A DNA stretch of 64,000 nucleotides. Source: Paracoccaceae bacterium (GTDB taxonomy: Bacteria > Pseudomonadota > Alphaproteobacteria > Rhodobacterales > Rhodobacteraceae). Made by a program: the position numbers and the translations under genes. Under the pieces are notes generated by a model. That model had not been told where the DNA came from and did no database searches. It saw only the letters and a list, made by a program, of their open reading frames with translations. This document shows, piece by piece, positions 47,611-55,444 of the stretch (position 1 is the stretch's first letter; each line of letters begins with the position of its first letter). The stretch covers positions 1 to 64,000 of the forward strand of contig JAPPHA010000081.1 in the NCBI GenBank assembly GCA_028874915.1, read 5' to 3'.

Positions 47611-48774
47611 TCAGAAGAAGACCTCCTTCAATGGCAAGCTTGCAGCCCCGATCGCGGCGGTTTCCCCTTGGATCTCGGAGGCGTGAAGCCGTGGCATCTT
47701 GCGGTGGATACCGTGCCGTGGCGTTTCGTAAAACTTGGTTCGTGCCATCAATTCCTTGGCAAGTTGGCGCGGAATTTGTCCGCCAAGCACGATAACTTCG
47801 GGATCGACAACGGCGCTCAACACGTTGATCACGCGACTATAGTGGGCCGACACGCGGTCGAGCCATTCGGCAACGCCAGGCCAGGCCATGTCGAATCGCT
47901 GTGTCAGGTCGTCGATTGTGCGCACGTCGACACCGCCGGCCTGGAGCGTTTTGAGAAGACTGCGCAGCCTGGGCCGGTCCCCCATCTCCTCAGGGGTAAA
48001 CATTCCGCTCAACTCGCCGGCATTTCCGAAGCCGCCACGTGCGAGTTCGCCGTTGAGAATGATCCCACCGCCGAAGCCGTAATTGAACGACAGGTACACG
48101 AAGTTGTCGATGCGTCGTCCCACGCCAAGCATCCGTTCGCACAGCGCACTCGTGTTGGCGCCGTTCTCCGTCCAGACCGGTTTCCCGAACCGGTCAGCAA
48201 GCACTGGACCGAGGTGTACCGCCGACCACTCCGACAGCGGTTCGGGGGCATTGAACCGCGTGCCCTCGACAAGGAAACCGGTTATTGCAAATCCGATTCC
48301 GAATACATCTTCCCATCGGAATCCGCTTGCCTCCAGAAGGTCACTGATTTCATTCTCGGTGACCCCAATCGCTTCGTCCATGGTCAATGCGTCAATGGAC
48401 ACCGAACGGGATGTGAAACCTCCCGAGAAATCCATCACGCATATGCCCGCGCTATCCGTGTTGATCGAGACGCCAACCGAACACGCGAAGCGCGGATTGA
48501 GATGAAGCCGGGGACTGGGTTTGCCCTTGTTCGCGGGCGGCACCAATTCACCCAGCAGGACCATTCCTCGTTCTTCCAGTTGGGTGACGATGCGATGAAT
48601 CGACTGTTGTGCAAGATTCAACCGGGTTCTGAATGCCGCGCGCGACCTCCCCGGAGTTCGCCAGACTTCGGCAAGGACCTGCCTCTCGTTGTTGGACACA
48701 ACCCGAGAATCACCGTTCCCGCGCAAGTAAAGGGATTCGATACGAGAAAGCGGATCATAAGGATGCGAATTCAT
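47611..48774 (-). CDS. ROK family transcriptional regulator (NagC/XylR-like)
   Basis: A 387-residue repressor. The N-terminal helix-turn-helix is at residues about 28-70 (SRAAFRTRLNLAQQSIHRIV). The ROK sugar-binding part follows, with GVSINTDSAGICVMDFSG and GFGGGIILNGELARGGFGNA (where ROK kinases have their zinc loop). The typical zinc-loop Cys cluster of active kinases is missing, as in most regulators. It is divergent from ugpB, with a perfect palindrome in the gap. It is therefore the probable repressor of the ugp operon. Confidence 0.92.
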   Translation of the reverse strand: MNSHPYDPLSRIESLYLRGNGDSRVVSNNERQVLAEVWRTPGRSRAAFRTRLNLAQQSIHRIVTQLEERGMVLLGELVPPANKGKPSPRLHLNPRFACSVGVSINTDSAGICVMDFSGGFTSRSVSIDALTMDEAIGVTENEISDLLEASGFRWEDVFGIGFAITGFLVEGTRFNAPEPLSEWSAVHLGPVLADRFGKPVWTENGANTSALCERMLGVGRRIDNFVYLSFNYGFGGGIILNGELARGGFGNAGELSGMFTPEEMGDRPRLRSLLKTLQAGGVDVRTIDDLTQRFDMAWPGVAEWLDRVSAHYSRVINVLSAVVDPEVIVLGGQIPRQLAKELMARTKFYETPRHGIHRKMPRLHASEIQGETAAIGAASLPLKEVFF

Positions 48775-48847
48775 GGCTGAACCCTATCCGAAACGGAACA
48801 AAACGGAACGGGTCAACTCCGAAAAGTGTTCCGAAATTTTTTCGAGA

Positions 48848-48874
48848 CATTATTACACTTTATGTGTAATAATG
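48848..48874. promoter_or_regulatory. Perfect 11-bp palindrome between ROK gene and ugpB
   Basis: CATTATTACAC (48848-48858) and GTGTAATAATG (48864-48874) are exact reverse complements around TTTAT. It sits 47 bases before the ugpB ATG and 73 bases from the ROK start, so it can control both genes. Probably the operator of the ROK regulator. There is no comparable element elsewhere in the window apart from the one at fic. Confidence 0.65.
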
Positions 48875-48921
48875 GGATTCGGACATGTGGTCCATTGTTT
48901 ACGAAACCCTAGGAGGCTCCC

Positions 48922-50220
48922 ATGAAAATCAGTTTTCTTGCCGCGCTCGCGCTCGCCCTGGGCGCCGCGGTCCCGGCGGCAAACGCCGCCGAAATCGAGT
49001 TTTGGTATGGAAATACCGGCCGAGTCGAAGAAGCCATCCAAAACGCCTGCGAGGCATTCAATGCCGCTGAGGACACCCACAGCATCACATGTGTCGGTCA
49101 TGGTGGCTACGAAGCAGGCATGCAGAAAGCCATTGCCGCTTACCGAACCGGTGAGCACCCGGTGCTCATCCAGTTCTTCGACGCAGGAACGCTGGACCTG
49201 ATGCTGTCGGGCGCCGTCCTGTCGGTCGAGGCGATCATGCCGGAAGTGGCATGGGACGACTATATTGGCGGCGCGCGGTCTTACTACGAGACCTCGACCG
49301 GCGAGCTTTACTCTCAGCCCTATAACGGTTCGACCATGATCTTCTACGCGAACATGGAGATGCTCGGCGAAGTGGGCGTCACAGACATCCCGGAGACCTA
49401 CAAGGGCGTCGTGGAAGTTGCGCGCAGGCTGAAAGACAATGGTCACGCCTGCCCGGTACTGCAACGCGTGCATCCCTGGTTCTCGCTCGAGCAGTTCTCG
49501 GCCCGTCACGGCGAAGCAATCGCTTCGAACAACAACGGTTATGGTGGATTGGACGCCGAGTACACGTTCAACACCGGTCTCGTCGCGGAGCATCTGGTCA
49601 ATATCGCCGCTTGGCGGGAAGAGGGACTGTTTCGCCTTCCCGCCGACACACCGGCTGGCAGAAATGGATTCAATGCTGGCGAATGCGCAATGCTTGAAAC
49701 TTCGTCTGCCGCATATGGTGGCGCCCTGGCCGCTCTCGGCGACGCCGTCGGCATCGGCTTCGCCCCGATATACGAAGGGTATGAGCGTCGCAACACGCTG
49801 ATAGGCGGGGCTTCGATCTGGGTCATGAAGGACCACGAAGATGCCAGCTACGACGCAGCCCGTGCGTTCCTGAACTTCGTCCGGGAGCATGACCAGCAGA
49901 TCGCGTTCACCCGGCACACCGGCTATGTGCCGGTGACCAACGCAGCCCTGGAAACCCTCAAGGCCAGCGATATGGCCGACGAACCCGAATTCGCGACCGC
50001 CGACATCGGCGTGGCTTCACTCAACATGCCGGGCGACGCCAACAGCCGTGGCATTCGCCTCGGGTTCTACGTCCAGTTCCGTGACGTCTTCATCCAGGAG
50101 GTGACCATGGCATTGAATGGCGAGCAGGAAATCCAGGCTGCGCTGGACAATGCCGCGGCCCGTGGGAACGAACTTCTACGCCGCTTCGAGCAGACCTATC
50201 AGGGGGTCGAACTTCCCTGA
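48922..50220 (+). CDS. ugpB: sn-glycerol-3-phosphate-type ABC substrate-binding protein (UgpB-like)
   Basis: A 432-residue periplasmic binding protein like UgpB, with a signal peptide (MKISFLAALALALGAAVPAA, cleavage after NAA). The match to UgpB is extensive: YSQPYNGSTMIFYANMEMLG, HPWFSLEQFSARHGE, LIGGASIWVMKDHED, TRHTGYVPVTNA, RGIRLGFYVQFRDVF and RGNELLRRFE. By comparison from memory with E. coli UgpB, Trp, Tyr, Gly and Arg residues of the glycerol-phosphate site appear kept, while one acidic residue of the pocket is Asp instead of Glu (QFFDAGT). AGGAGG lies at good distance before the ATG. It heads the operon ugpB-A-E-C. Confidence 0.93.
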   Translation: MKISFLAALALALGAAVPAANAAEIEFWYGNTGRVEEAIQNACEAFNAAEDTHSITCVGHGGYEAGMQKAIAAYRTGEHPVLIQFFDAGTLDLMLSGAVLSVEAIMPEVAWDDYIGGARSYYETSTGELYSQPYNGSTMIFYANMEMLGEVGVTDIPETYKGVVEVARRLKDNGHACPVLQRVHPWFSLEQFSARHGEAIASNNNGYGGLDAEYTFNTGLVAEHLVNIAAWREEGLFRLPADTPAGRNGFNAGECAMLETSSAAYGGALAALGDAVGIGFAPIYEGYERRNTLIGGASIWVMKDHEDASYDAARAFLNFVREHDQQIAFTRHTGYVPVTNAALETLKASDMADEPEFATADIGVASLNMPGDANSRGIRLGFYVQFRDVFIQEVTMALNGEQEIQAALDNAAARGNELLRRFEQTYQGVELP

Positions 50221-50274
50221 TGGACAAAAGGCGTACCGGCGGGCATGGTCCGCCGGTACTGTAAGGCAGGCAAG

Positions 50275-51156
50275 ATGCGACAGGGCTTCTATGTCGGGCG
50301 CGTGACCTATGCAATGCTCGTCGCGCCAATCCTGGTATTGATATTCCTGTTCTTCTACGTCCCCGTAGGTCTCGCCTTCTTCTGGTCGTTCTTCCTTGAG
50401 CGTCCCTTCGGGGGAGGCTCGCAATTCGTGGGAATGCAGAACTTTTCGCGGGTGTTGTCCGACCCTGTGTATTGGGAGGCCCTGCGGCGCACGGTCGTGT
50501 TCATGATCATCGCGCCGGGGCTCGCGATCGGTATTTCGCTCGTCCTCGCCCTTGCTGCCGATCGTGGATTGCGCCTGTCTCAAGCCGCGCGCAACATCGT
50601 CATCTGGCCCAAGGCCGTGGCAGGCGCCTCGATCGGCGTAGTTTTCGTGTTCATTTTCAACCCGTTCCTGGGGATCTTCTCGCCAATCAATGATCTGTTT
50701 CCCGGGCTCTGGAACCCACGGATCGATGGGAACGATGCCTTTGCGACGATCGTGGTGGCGCAGGTCTGGAACGGAATTCCCTTCAATTTCGTCATTCTGT
50801 TGTCCGGGCTGCAGGCCATCCCCGATATGCTGGTCAAGTCGGCGGCGATGGACGGGGCAGGGTCCTGGCGGAGAATCCTCGACATTCAATTGCCGCTCCT
50901 GACCCCCCAGCTATTCCTGACTTTCGTGCTGGAATTCGTGGGTACGGTGGTCGAAGCCTTCGGGCTGATCGACACGATGACCCAGGGCGGACCGGGTGAG
51001 GCGACAACGCTCCTGATCTACAAGATCTACGTCGATGGCTTCAAAGCCTATGACCTGTCCGGTGCCGCCACACAGACGGTCTTGCTCATGATTTTCGTGA
51101 TCGTCATGGTTCTCCTCCAGTTTCGGCTCGAGAAACACGTCAAGTACGAGCGGTAG
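50275..51156 (+). CDS. ugpA: sn-glycerol-3-phosphate-type ABC permease (UgpA-like)
   Basis: A 293-residue six-segment permease of the MalF/UgpA group. The conserved cytoplasmic EAA loop reads SAAMDGAGSWRRILDIQLPL. The start MRQGFYVGRVTYAMLVAPIL fits UgpA; an ATG at 50245 gives 10 extra residues. Length matches E. coli UgpA. It follows ugpB after 54 bases and ends 5 bases before the ugpE GTG. Confidence 0.93.
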   Translation: MRQGFYVGRVTYAMLVAPILVLIFLFFYVPVGLAFFWSFFLERPFGGGSQFVGMQNFSRVLSDPVYWEALRRTVVFMIIAPGLAIGISLVLALAADRGLRLSQAARNIVIWPKAVAGASIGVVFVFIFNPFLGIFSPINDLFPGLWNPRIDGNDAFATIVVAQVWNGIPFNFVILLSGLQAIPDMLVKSAAMDGAGSWRRILDIQLPLLTPQLFLTFVLEFVGTVVEAFGLIDTMTQGGPGEATTLLIYKIYVDGFKAYDLSGAATQTVLLMIFVIVMVLLQFRLEKHVKYER

Positions 51157-51161
51157 CGGAC

Positions 51162-52085
51162 GTGATCGAGAAGGCCACCGGAATTGATCGCACCGCGACC
51201 GTAATTCTCCTCCTGGGGATGGCCTTTGTCCTTGCTCCACTCGTCATCGCGTTCGTTACGGCGACACAGTCTTATCAGCAATTCGTCCAGGCAGGCGGGA
51301 TCCGGTTCCGGATTAGCGGGCATTTTCTTGACAACATCCGGCTGATCATCACCGAAACCCAACTGCCGAGGCAGTTATGGAACTCCTTCGTGATTTCGCT
51401 GCTCGTGGCCGCGATCAAATGCGCCTTTGCCTTCACCGCGACATTCGCACTGGTTTTCTTCGAAAACCGGATGAACCGGGTTATCTTTGCGGTGACGATC
51501 GCCACGGTGATGCTTCCGCTGGAACTGGTTGTCATCACGACCTACCAGATCGTCGCCAATGTCCTCATGCCTGTGAACTGGATCGTAAAGGCGACGGGAA
51601 TCGACTGGCTTGCCGACAGAATCGCGGGCGTTCGCGTTCCGGAGCTGCGCCTGAATCTGCTCGACACGTATATCGGTATCGCCGCGCCAATCGCGACTTC
51701 CTGCACGTCTGTCTTCATCTACCGACAGTTCTTCCTGACACTGCCACGCGATCTGCCAAGGGCTGCGGCAATGGACGGAGCCGGTCCACTCCGCTTCATG
51801 GTCGACATCCTGTTGCCGCTGTCCTGGACGCCACTGATCGCCACCTTCATGTTCTGGTTCATCGGTGGTTGGACATCCTACCTGTGGCCCCTGATCGCGG
51901 CTTCAACTCCCGACGCGCAACCTGCGGTCGTGGGCCTTGCAAAGCTGGCCACGACGGATCCCGAGCGGATCCCCGAAGTACCAATGCTCATGACCGGGGC
52001 GTTGTTTGTCTCCATCATTCCCGTCACCCTGATCGCCGTCATGCAGCGCCAGATTGTGCGGGGCATGAACCTTTCGGAGAAATGA
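51162..52085 (+). CDS. ugpE: sn-glycerol-3-phosphate-type ABC permease (UgpE-like)
   Basis: A 307-residue six-segment permease of the MalG/UgpE group, GTG start. The EAA loop is RAAAMDGAGPLRFMVDILLP. It is the second half of the membrane channel with UgpA. The membrane segments RTATVILLLGMAFVLAPLVI and LIATFMFWFIGGWTSYLWPL are clear. Stop and the start of ugpC are 4 bases apart. Confidence 0.93.
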   Translation: MIEKATGIDRTATVILLLGMAFVLAPLVIAFVTATQSYQQFVQAGGIRFRISGHFLDNIRLIITETQLPRQLWNSFVISLLVAAIKCAFAFTATFALVFFENRMNRVIFAVTIATVMLPLELVVITTYQIVANVLMPVNWIVKATGIDWLADRIAGVRVPELRLNLLDTYIGIAAPIATSCTSVFIYRQFFLTLPRDLPRAAAMDGAGPLRFMVDILLPLSWTPLIATFMFWFIGGWTSYLWPLIAASTPDAQPAVVGLAKLATTDPERIPEVPMLMTGALFVSIIPVTLIAVMQRQIVRGMNLSEK

Positions 52086-52089
52086 TCCT

Positions 52090-53136
52090 TTGACCGCCAA
52101 TGCAATCCGCCTTGATTGCGTGAAGAAGAGCTTCGGCATGACCGAGGTCATCCCCGAATTGACAGCCGAATTTGCCGCCAGCGAGTTCACGGTGATCCTT
52201 GGACCGTCCGGCTGTGGCAAATCCACGTTGCTCAACATGATCGCAGGGCTGGAACGGGTGAGCGGGGGGAGGATCTTCATCGGAGAGAAGGAAGTGCAGG
52301 ACGTGGAACCCAAGGACCGGGGTTGCGCCATGGTGTTCCAGAATTATGCCCTCTACCCGCATATGAGCGTGGCCGGCAATATCGGCTATTCGCTGAAAGT
52401 CGCGCGAGTTCCCAGACCCGATCGCGAACGCAGGGTGCGCGTAGCGGCGGAATTTGTCGGACTTTCAGGGTTTCTGGAACGGAGGCCGTCGGAACTCTCC
52501 GGCGGCCAGCGCCAGCGTGTCGCCATTGCTCGCGCCATCGTGCGCGAGCCGCAGGTGCTCCTGTTCGACGAACCGCTTTCGAACCTTGACGCACAACTTC
52601 GCCACGACATGCGCATGGAGTTGAGCGAGCTTCACATGCGCATCGGTGCAACGACCGTGTTCGTCACCCATGACCAGGTTGAGGCCATGACCTTGGCAGA
52701 CCGGGTTCTGATCCTGAACAACGGGCGGGTCGAGCAGTTCGCCTCGCCGCATGAGATATACCACAGGCCGGCGACAACCTTCGTTGCCGGCTTTATCGGC
52801 ACGCCTGCGATGAACCTGATCAAGGTCATCGGAGATGGCAGGCACTTGCGGCTGGCCGACGGTACGGAGATTGCGCCCCACGGGCGAACCGGCCCGGTGG
52901 TTCTCGGCATCCGTCCGGAAAAAATCGGGATCGGTGAAGGCGTGATTGCCTCCGAGGTGATCTATCGCGAGGATCTCGGGTCGCACACCTCTTTCGTGGT
53001 GCGTCTCAATGGCGAACAGGAAGTCAACGTTGCCACACCCATCGGGACGGAACTGGCGGGTCTCGATCAACTCTATCTCACGTTCCCCGAGAAAGACCTC
53101 CACCTGTTTGATTCTGCGAATGGTCAGCGGTTGTGA
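52090..53136 (+). CDS. ugpC: sn-glycerol-3-phosphate-type ABC ATPase (UgpC-like)
   Basis: A 348-residue ABC ATPase of the MalK/UgpC group, TTG start. Walker A is GPSGCGKSTLLNMIAGLERV, signature [15 protein letters not shown], Walker B VLLFDEPLSNLDAQL, H-loop VTHDQVEAMTLADRV. A regulatory C-terminal domain (from FIGTPAMNLIKVIG) is present. The gene overlaps the next one by 4 bases. Confidence 0.94.
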   Translation: MTANAIRLDCVKKSFGMTEVIPELTAEFAASEFTVILGPSGCGKSTLLNMIAGLERVSGGRIFIGEKEVQDVEPKDRGCAMVFQNYALYPHMSVAGNIGYSLKVARVPRPDRERRVRVAAEFVGLSGFLERRPSELSGGQRQRVAIARAIVREPQVLLFDEPLSNLDAQLRHDMRMELSELHMRIGATTVFVTHDQVEAMTLADRVLILNNGRVEQFASPHEIYHRPATTFVAGFIGTPAMNLIKVIGDGRHLRLADGTEIAPHGRTGPVVLGIRPEKIGIGEGVIASEVIYREDLGSHTSFVVRLNGEQEVNVATPIGTELAGLDQLYLTFPEKDLHLFDSANGQRL

Positions 53137-53882
53137 ATGACGAGGAAAAGATGGTTCCGAAGCGCCCCAATGAAATCAACTATCTCACCGGCCGTTTGTC
53201 GGATGCTCCGCGCCCGCCTTGGGTCTCTCGTGAGGGCCGTGGCGGGAAATTCACGACCGATGGACGCGTGCAGATTTGGCCCGGAAACACTTTCATTTGC
53301 CATGTTGATCGCAACTCGCAGGCGTTTGAGGCCCTTTGTGCGCTTCAGGCGGAGTTGAAGACGAGTTCATTTCAGAAGTTCTTCACTTTCCTTCCGCCCG
53401 AGAGCTTTCACATGACCGTGTTCCAGGGTGTCTCGCCCATTGCCAAACCAGGCTCAAGATGGCCCGCCGGTCTGGCTCAAGGTTTTTCGCGTGACGAAGT
53501 AACCAATGCCTTGATTGGCCGTGTCGACGGGATCGCGCTGCCCCAGCGGCACCGAATGCGCGTTGCCGGGCTCTTCGGGGGATGCAGCCTGACCATGGAG
53601 GGTGCCACCGAAGACGACGAGAAATCCCTGCGCGAAACCCGGATCGCTCTTCGGGATGCAACCGGGATAGATTTCGCCGATTTTGACGACTACGTGTTTC
53701 ACATCACGTTGGCCTATTTGCTCGAGTGGGTGCCGGAGGCGACCGCCCAGGGGATCGCAGCATTGGGTGCGGAATTGATGAAAAAATACAAAGATAAGAT
53801 TGGTCCAGTTGATCTTGGTCCCGTCGAGTTCTGCAATTTTGACAACATGCATCACTTTGAGCCGGTAAAGCTCATGAGATAA
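53133..53882 (+). CDS. 2H phosphoesterase-like protein (DUF1868)
   Basis: A 249-residue protein with the two H-x-T motifs of the 2H phosphoesterase superfamily: HMT at residues 93-95 (ESFHMTVFQG) and HIT at 190-192 (VFHITLAYLL). In this fold the two histidines act on cyclic or 2',3'-type phosphodiesters of RNA or of small molecules. It matches the stand-alone DUF1868 group. The start is a GTG overlapping the ugpC stop by 4 bases, so it is translated with the transporter. It is the key clue that the imported compound contains a phosphodiester. Whether it acts on that compound is inference. Confidence 0.8.
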   Translation: MNDEEKMVPKRPNEINYLTGRLSDAPRPPWVSREGRGGKFTTDGRVQIWPGNTFICHVDRNSQAFEALCALQAELKTSSFQKFFTFLPPESFHMTVFQGVSPIAKPGSRWPAGLAQGFSRDEVTNALIGRVDGIALPQRHRMRVAGLFGGCSLTMEGATEDDEKSLRETRIALRDATGIDFADFDDYVFHITLAYLLEWVPEATAQGIAALGAELMKKYKDKIGPVDLGPVEFCNFDNMHHFEPVKLMR

Positions 53883-53912
53883 GGATGTCGGAATGATCCG
53901 GGAATTGCCGCC

Positions 53913-54743
53913 ATGCCGCTGACGGAAAGTATTGTCGATGGATTGATCCAGGCTGTGCGTCTTGCGGCCCGTACGGAGATCATGCCCCGATTTCGCAACA
54001 CGGCCGGTGACGAGATCAAGTCGAAATCCGGGCCCGATGATCTTGTGACCATTGCCGACTGCGCCGCAGAGCGCGTCATTTCGGAGGCGTCCGAAAGGCT
54101 GCTGCCGGGGGCGTTGATCGTCGGTGAAGAGGCAATTGAAGAAGACGCGGGCATTTTGGACGCACTTCCAAAGGCAAAACTCGCAGTGATCATCGACCCG
54201 ATCGACGGTACATGGAATTTTGCGAATGGACTGCCGCTCTTCGGCGTCATTCTGGCCGTTGTCGAAGACGATGAGACGACATTCGGGCTCCTTTACGACC
54301 CGATTTCGGACGCGTGGATTCGGGCAGGCTCCGGAAAGGGTGCATTCTATTGTTCCTCCAACGGCACAAGGCGCAGGCTCTCCATAAACACGGCGGGCAA
54401 CGGCACAATTGGTGTTGTGCCACTGTTTCTGTTTTCTTCCTCTGTGCGAAAGAGACTGGCGCCCAGGCTCCTGGGGTTCGATCGAGTGATGTCCCTCCGG
54501 TGTTCTTGTTTCGAGTATTGGCTCCTCGCCGAAGGTGCCTGTGACTTCGCCATTGCGGGCCTGATGAAACCTTGGGACCACGCGGCGGGTGAACTTGTCT
54601 ATCGCGAGGCCGGCGGGTTTGCTGCAATGCTGCCGGACGGAAAACGCTACCGAGCGAGCAGAACCGTCGGCCACCTCCTGGTTGCACGGAACCCCGAGCG
54701 ATGGGCTGCACTACGGGAGGTATTCGCCGAACCGGTCTCGTGA
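53913..54743 (+). CDS. Inositol monophosphatase family phosphatase
   Basis: A 276-residue Mg-dependent phosphatase of the IMPase/SuhB/HisN superfamily. The metal-site motifs are VGEEAIEED (Glu), IDPIDGTWNFANGLPLFGV (Asp, Asp) and KPWDHAAGELV (Asp). The family cleaves phosphate from inositol phosphates, histidinol phosphate or sugar phosphates. It is the last gene of the ugp operon, 30 bases after the 2H protein, and probably removes phosphate from the product. Substrate not determined. Confidence 0.92.
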   Translation: MPLTESIVDGLIQAVRLAARTEIMPRFRNTAGDEIKSKSGPDDLVTIADCAAERVISEASERLLPGALIVGEEAIEEDAGILDALPKAKLAVIIDPIDGTWNFANGLPLFGVILAVVEDDETTFGLLYDPISDAWIRAGSGKGAFYCSSNGTRRRLSINTAGNGTIGVVPLFLFSSSVRKRLAPRLLGFDRVMSLRCSCFEYWLLAEGACDFAIAGLMKPWDHAAGELVYREAGGFAAMLPDGKRYRASRTVGHLLVARNPERWAALREVFAEPVS

Positions 54744-54827
54744 CATCGCCAGTCAAACCGTTGCAGGTCCCGGAGTCAGGCTCTCCGTCGATCTTGTGAG
54801 AACGACAGGCGCACCCGGTGGGAAGCG

Positions 54828-55226
54828 TCATACCGGGTAGGCATCGCTATCATCGTGATTGTCGCGCCAAACGCGGCCGAGCGGCACGTCCAACCTGCCC
54901 GAGGGCGCGGCACCCCTGGGCTGGTTCAGAGACAGCGACAGGCCCCCGACCGTCGACGGCTGCGGATCCCAGGAAAATGCCGCGTTCGCGCCCCACTCCC
55001 GGAGACTCGAAGCCTCATATGCCACCAGCGCTCGGCCCTTCACGTCGAGTTGAAGCCCATGTTCCGGAACAGCAAATGCGAGACCGTCGCCCGCGTCCGC
55101 CCCGAAGCCGGACTCCGCATCGCCGCCAACGTGGTGCAGGCCCAGTCCGAAGGACGGCGTCGGCGACGCCCCGTCCGGGCCGGCGCGCAGTGCGAAGTGC
55201 CGCGAGCCCTCTGGCCCGACATGCAT
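54828..55226 (-). pseudogene. C-terminal fragment of an outer-membrane-barrel domain protein
   Basis: A 132-codon open stretch with protein-like composition in a non-conserved gap. It reads HVGGDAESGFGADAGDG, GLQLDVKGRALVAYEAS and REWGANAAFSWDPQPS, the pattern of the C-terminal outer-membrane/autotransporter-like domain I know from large surface proteins of environmental bacteria. The usual version has (GGDAETGFG, VRALVAHE, REWG, WDP) and sits at the end of proteins many hundreds of residues long. Here the rest is absent, so it is a 5'-truncated relic. The tail (WRDNHDDSDAYPV) is unlike the family. The remaining sequence between 54744 and 55444 shows nothing else. Confidence 0.55.
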
Positions 55227-55444
55227 TCCTACTGGTCGGGTCCCCCGAATATTGCCGCTCGACGCGGGCCGTTCGGGTCATGCAGCCCCATGATCGGCCG
55301 TCATGCCATCTTGGGCCGGTCCGCTTCCTCCGTCGACTCTGCCCAGTGCTTCGCCGCCCAGACGTCGAGGTCCGCGCGGAGATAGCGCGCGCAGTTTCCG
55401 GAGCGGTGGAACGCCGGGCTCGCCCCGTTGACCGGGGGCCGGAA

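Noticed and set aside
47584-48780. 398-residue plus-strand ORF
   Set aside because: Shadow of the ROK regulator, which has clear domain motifs on the minus strand.
53454-54674. 406-residue minus-strand ORF
   Set aside because: Shadow of the 2H phosphoesterase and IMPase genes.
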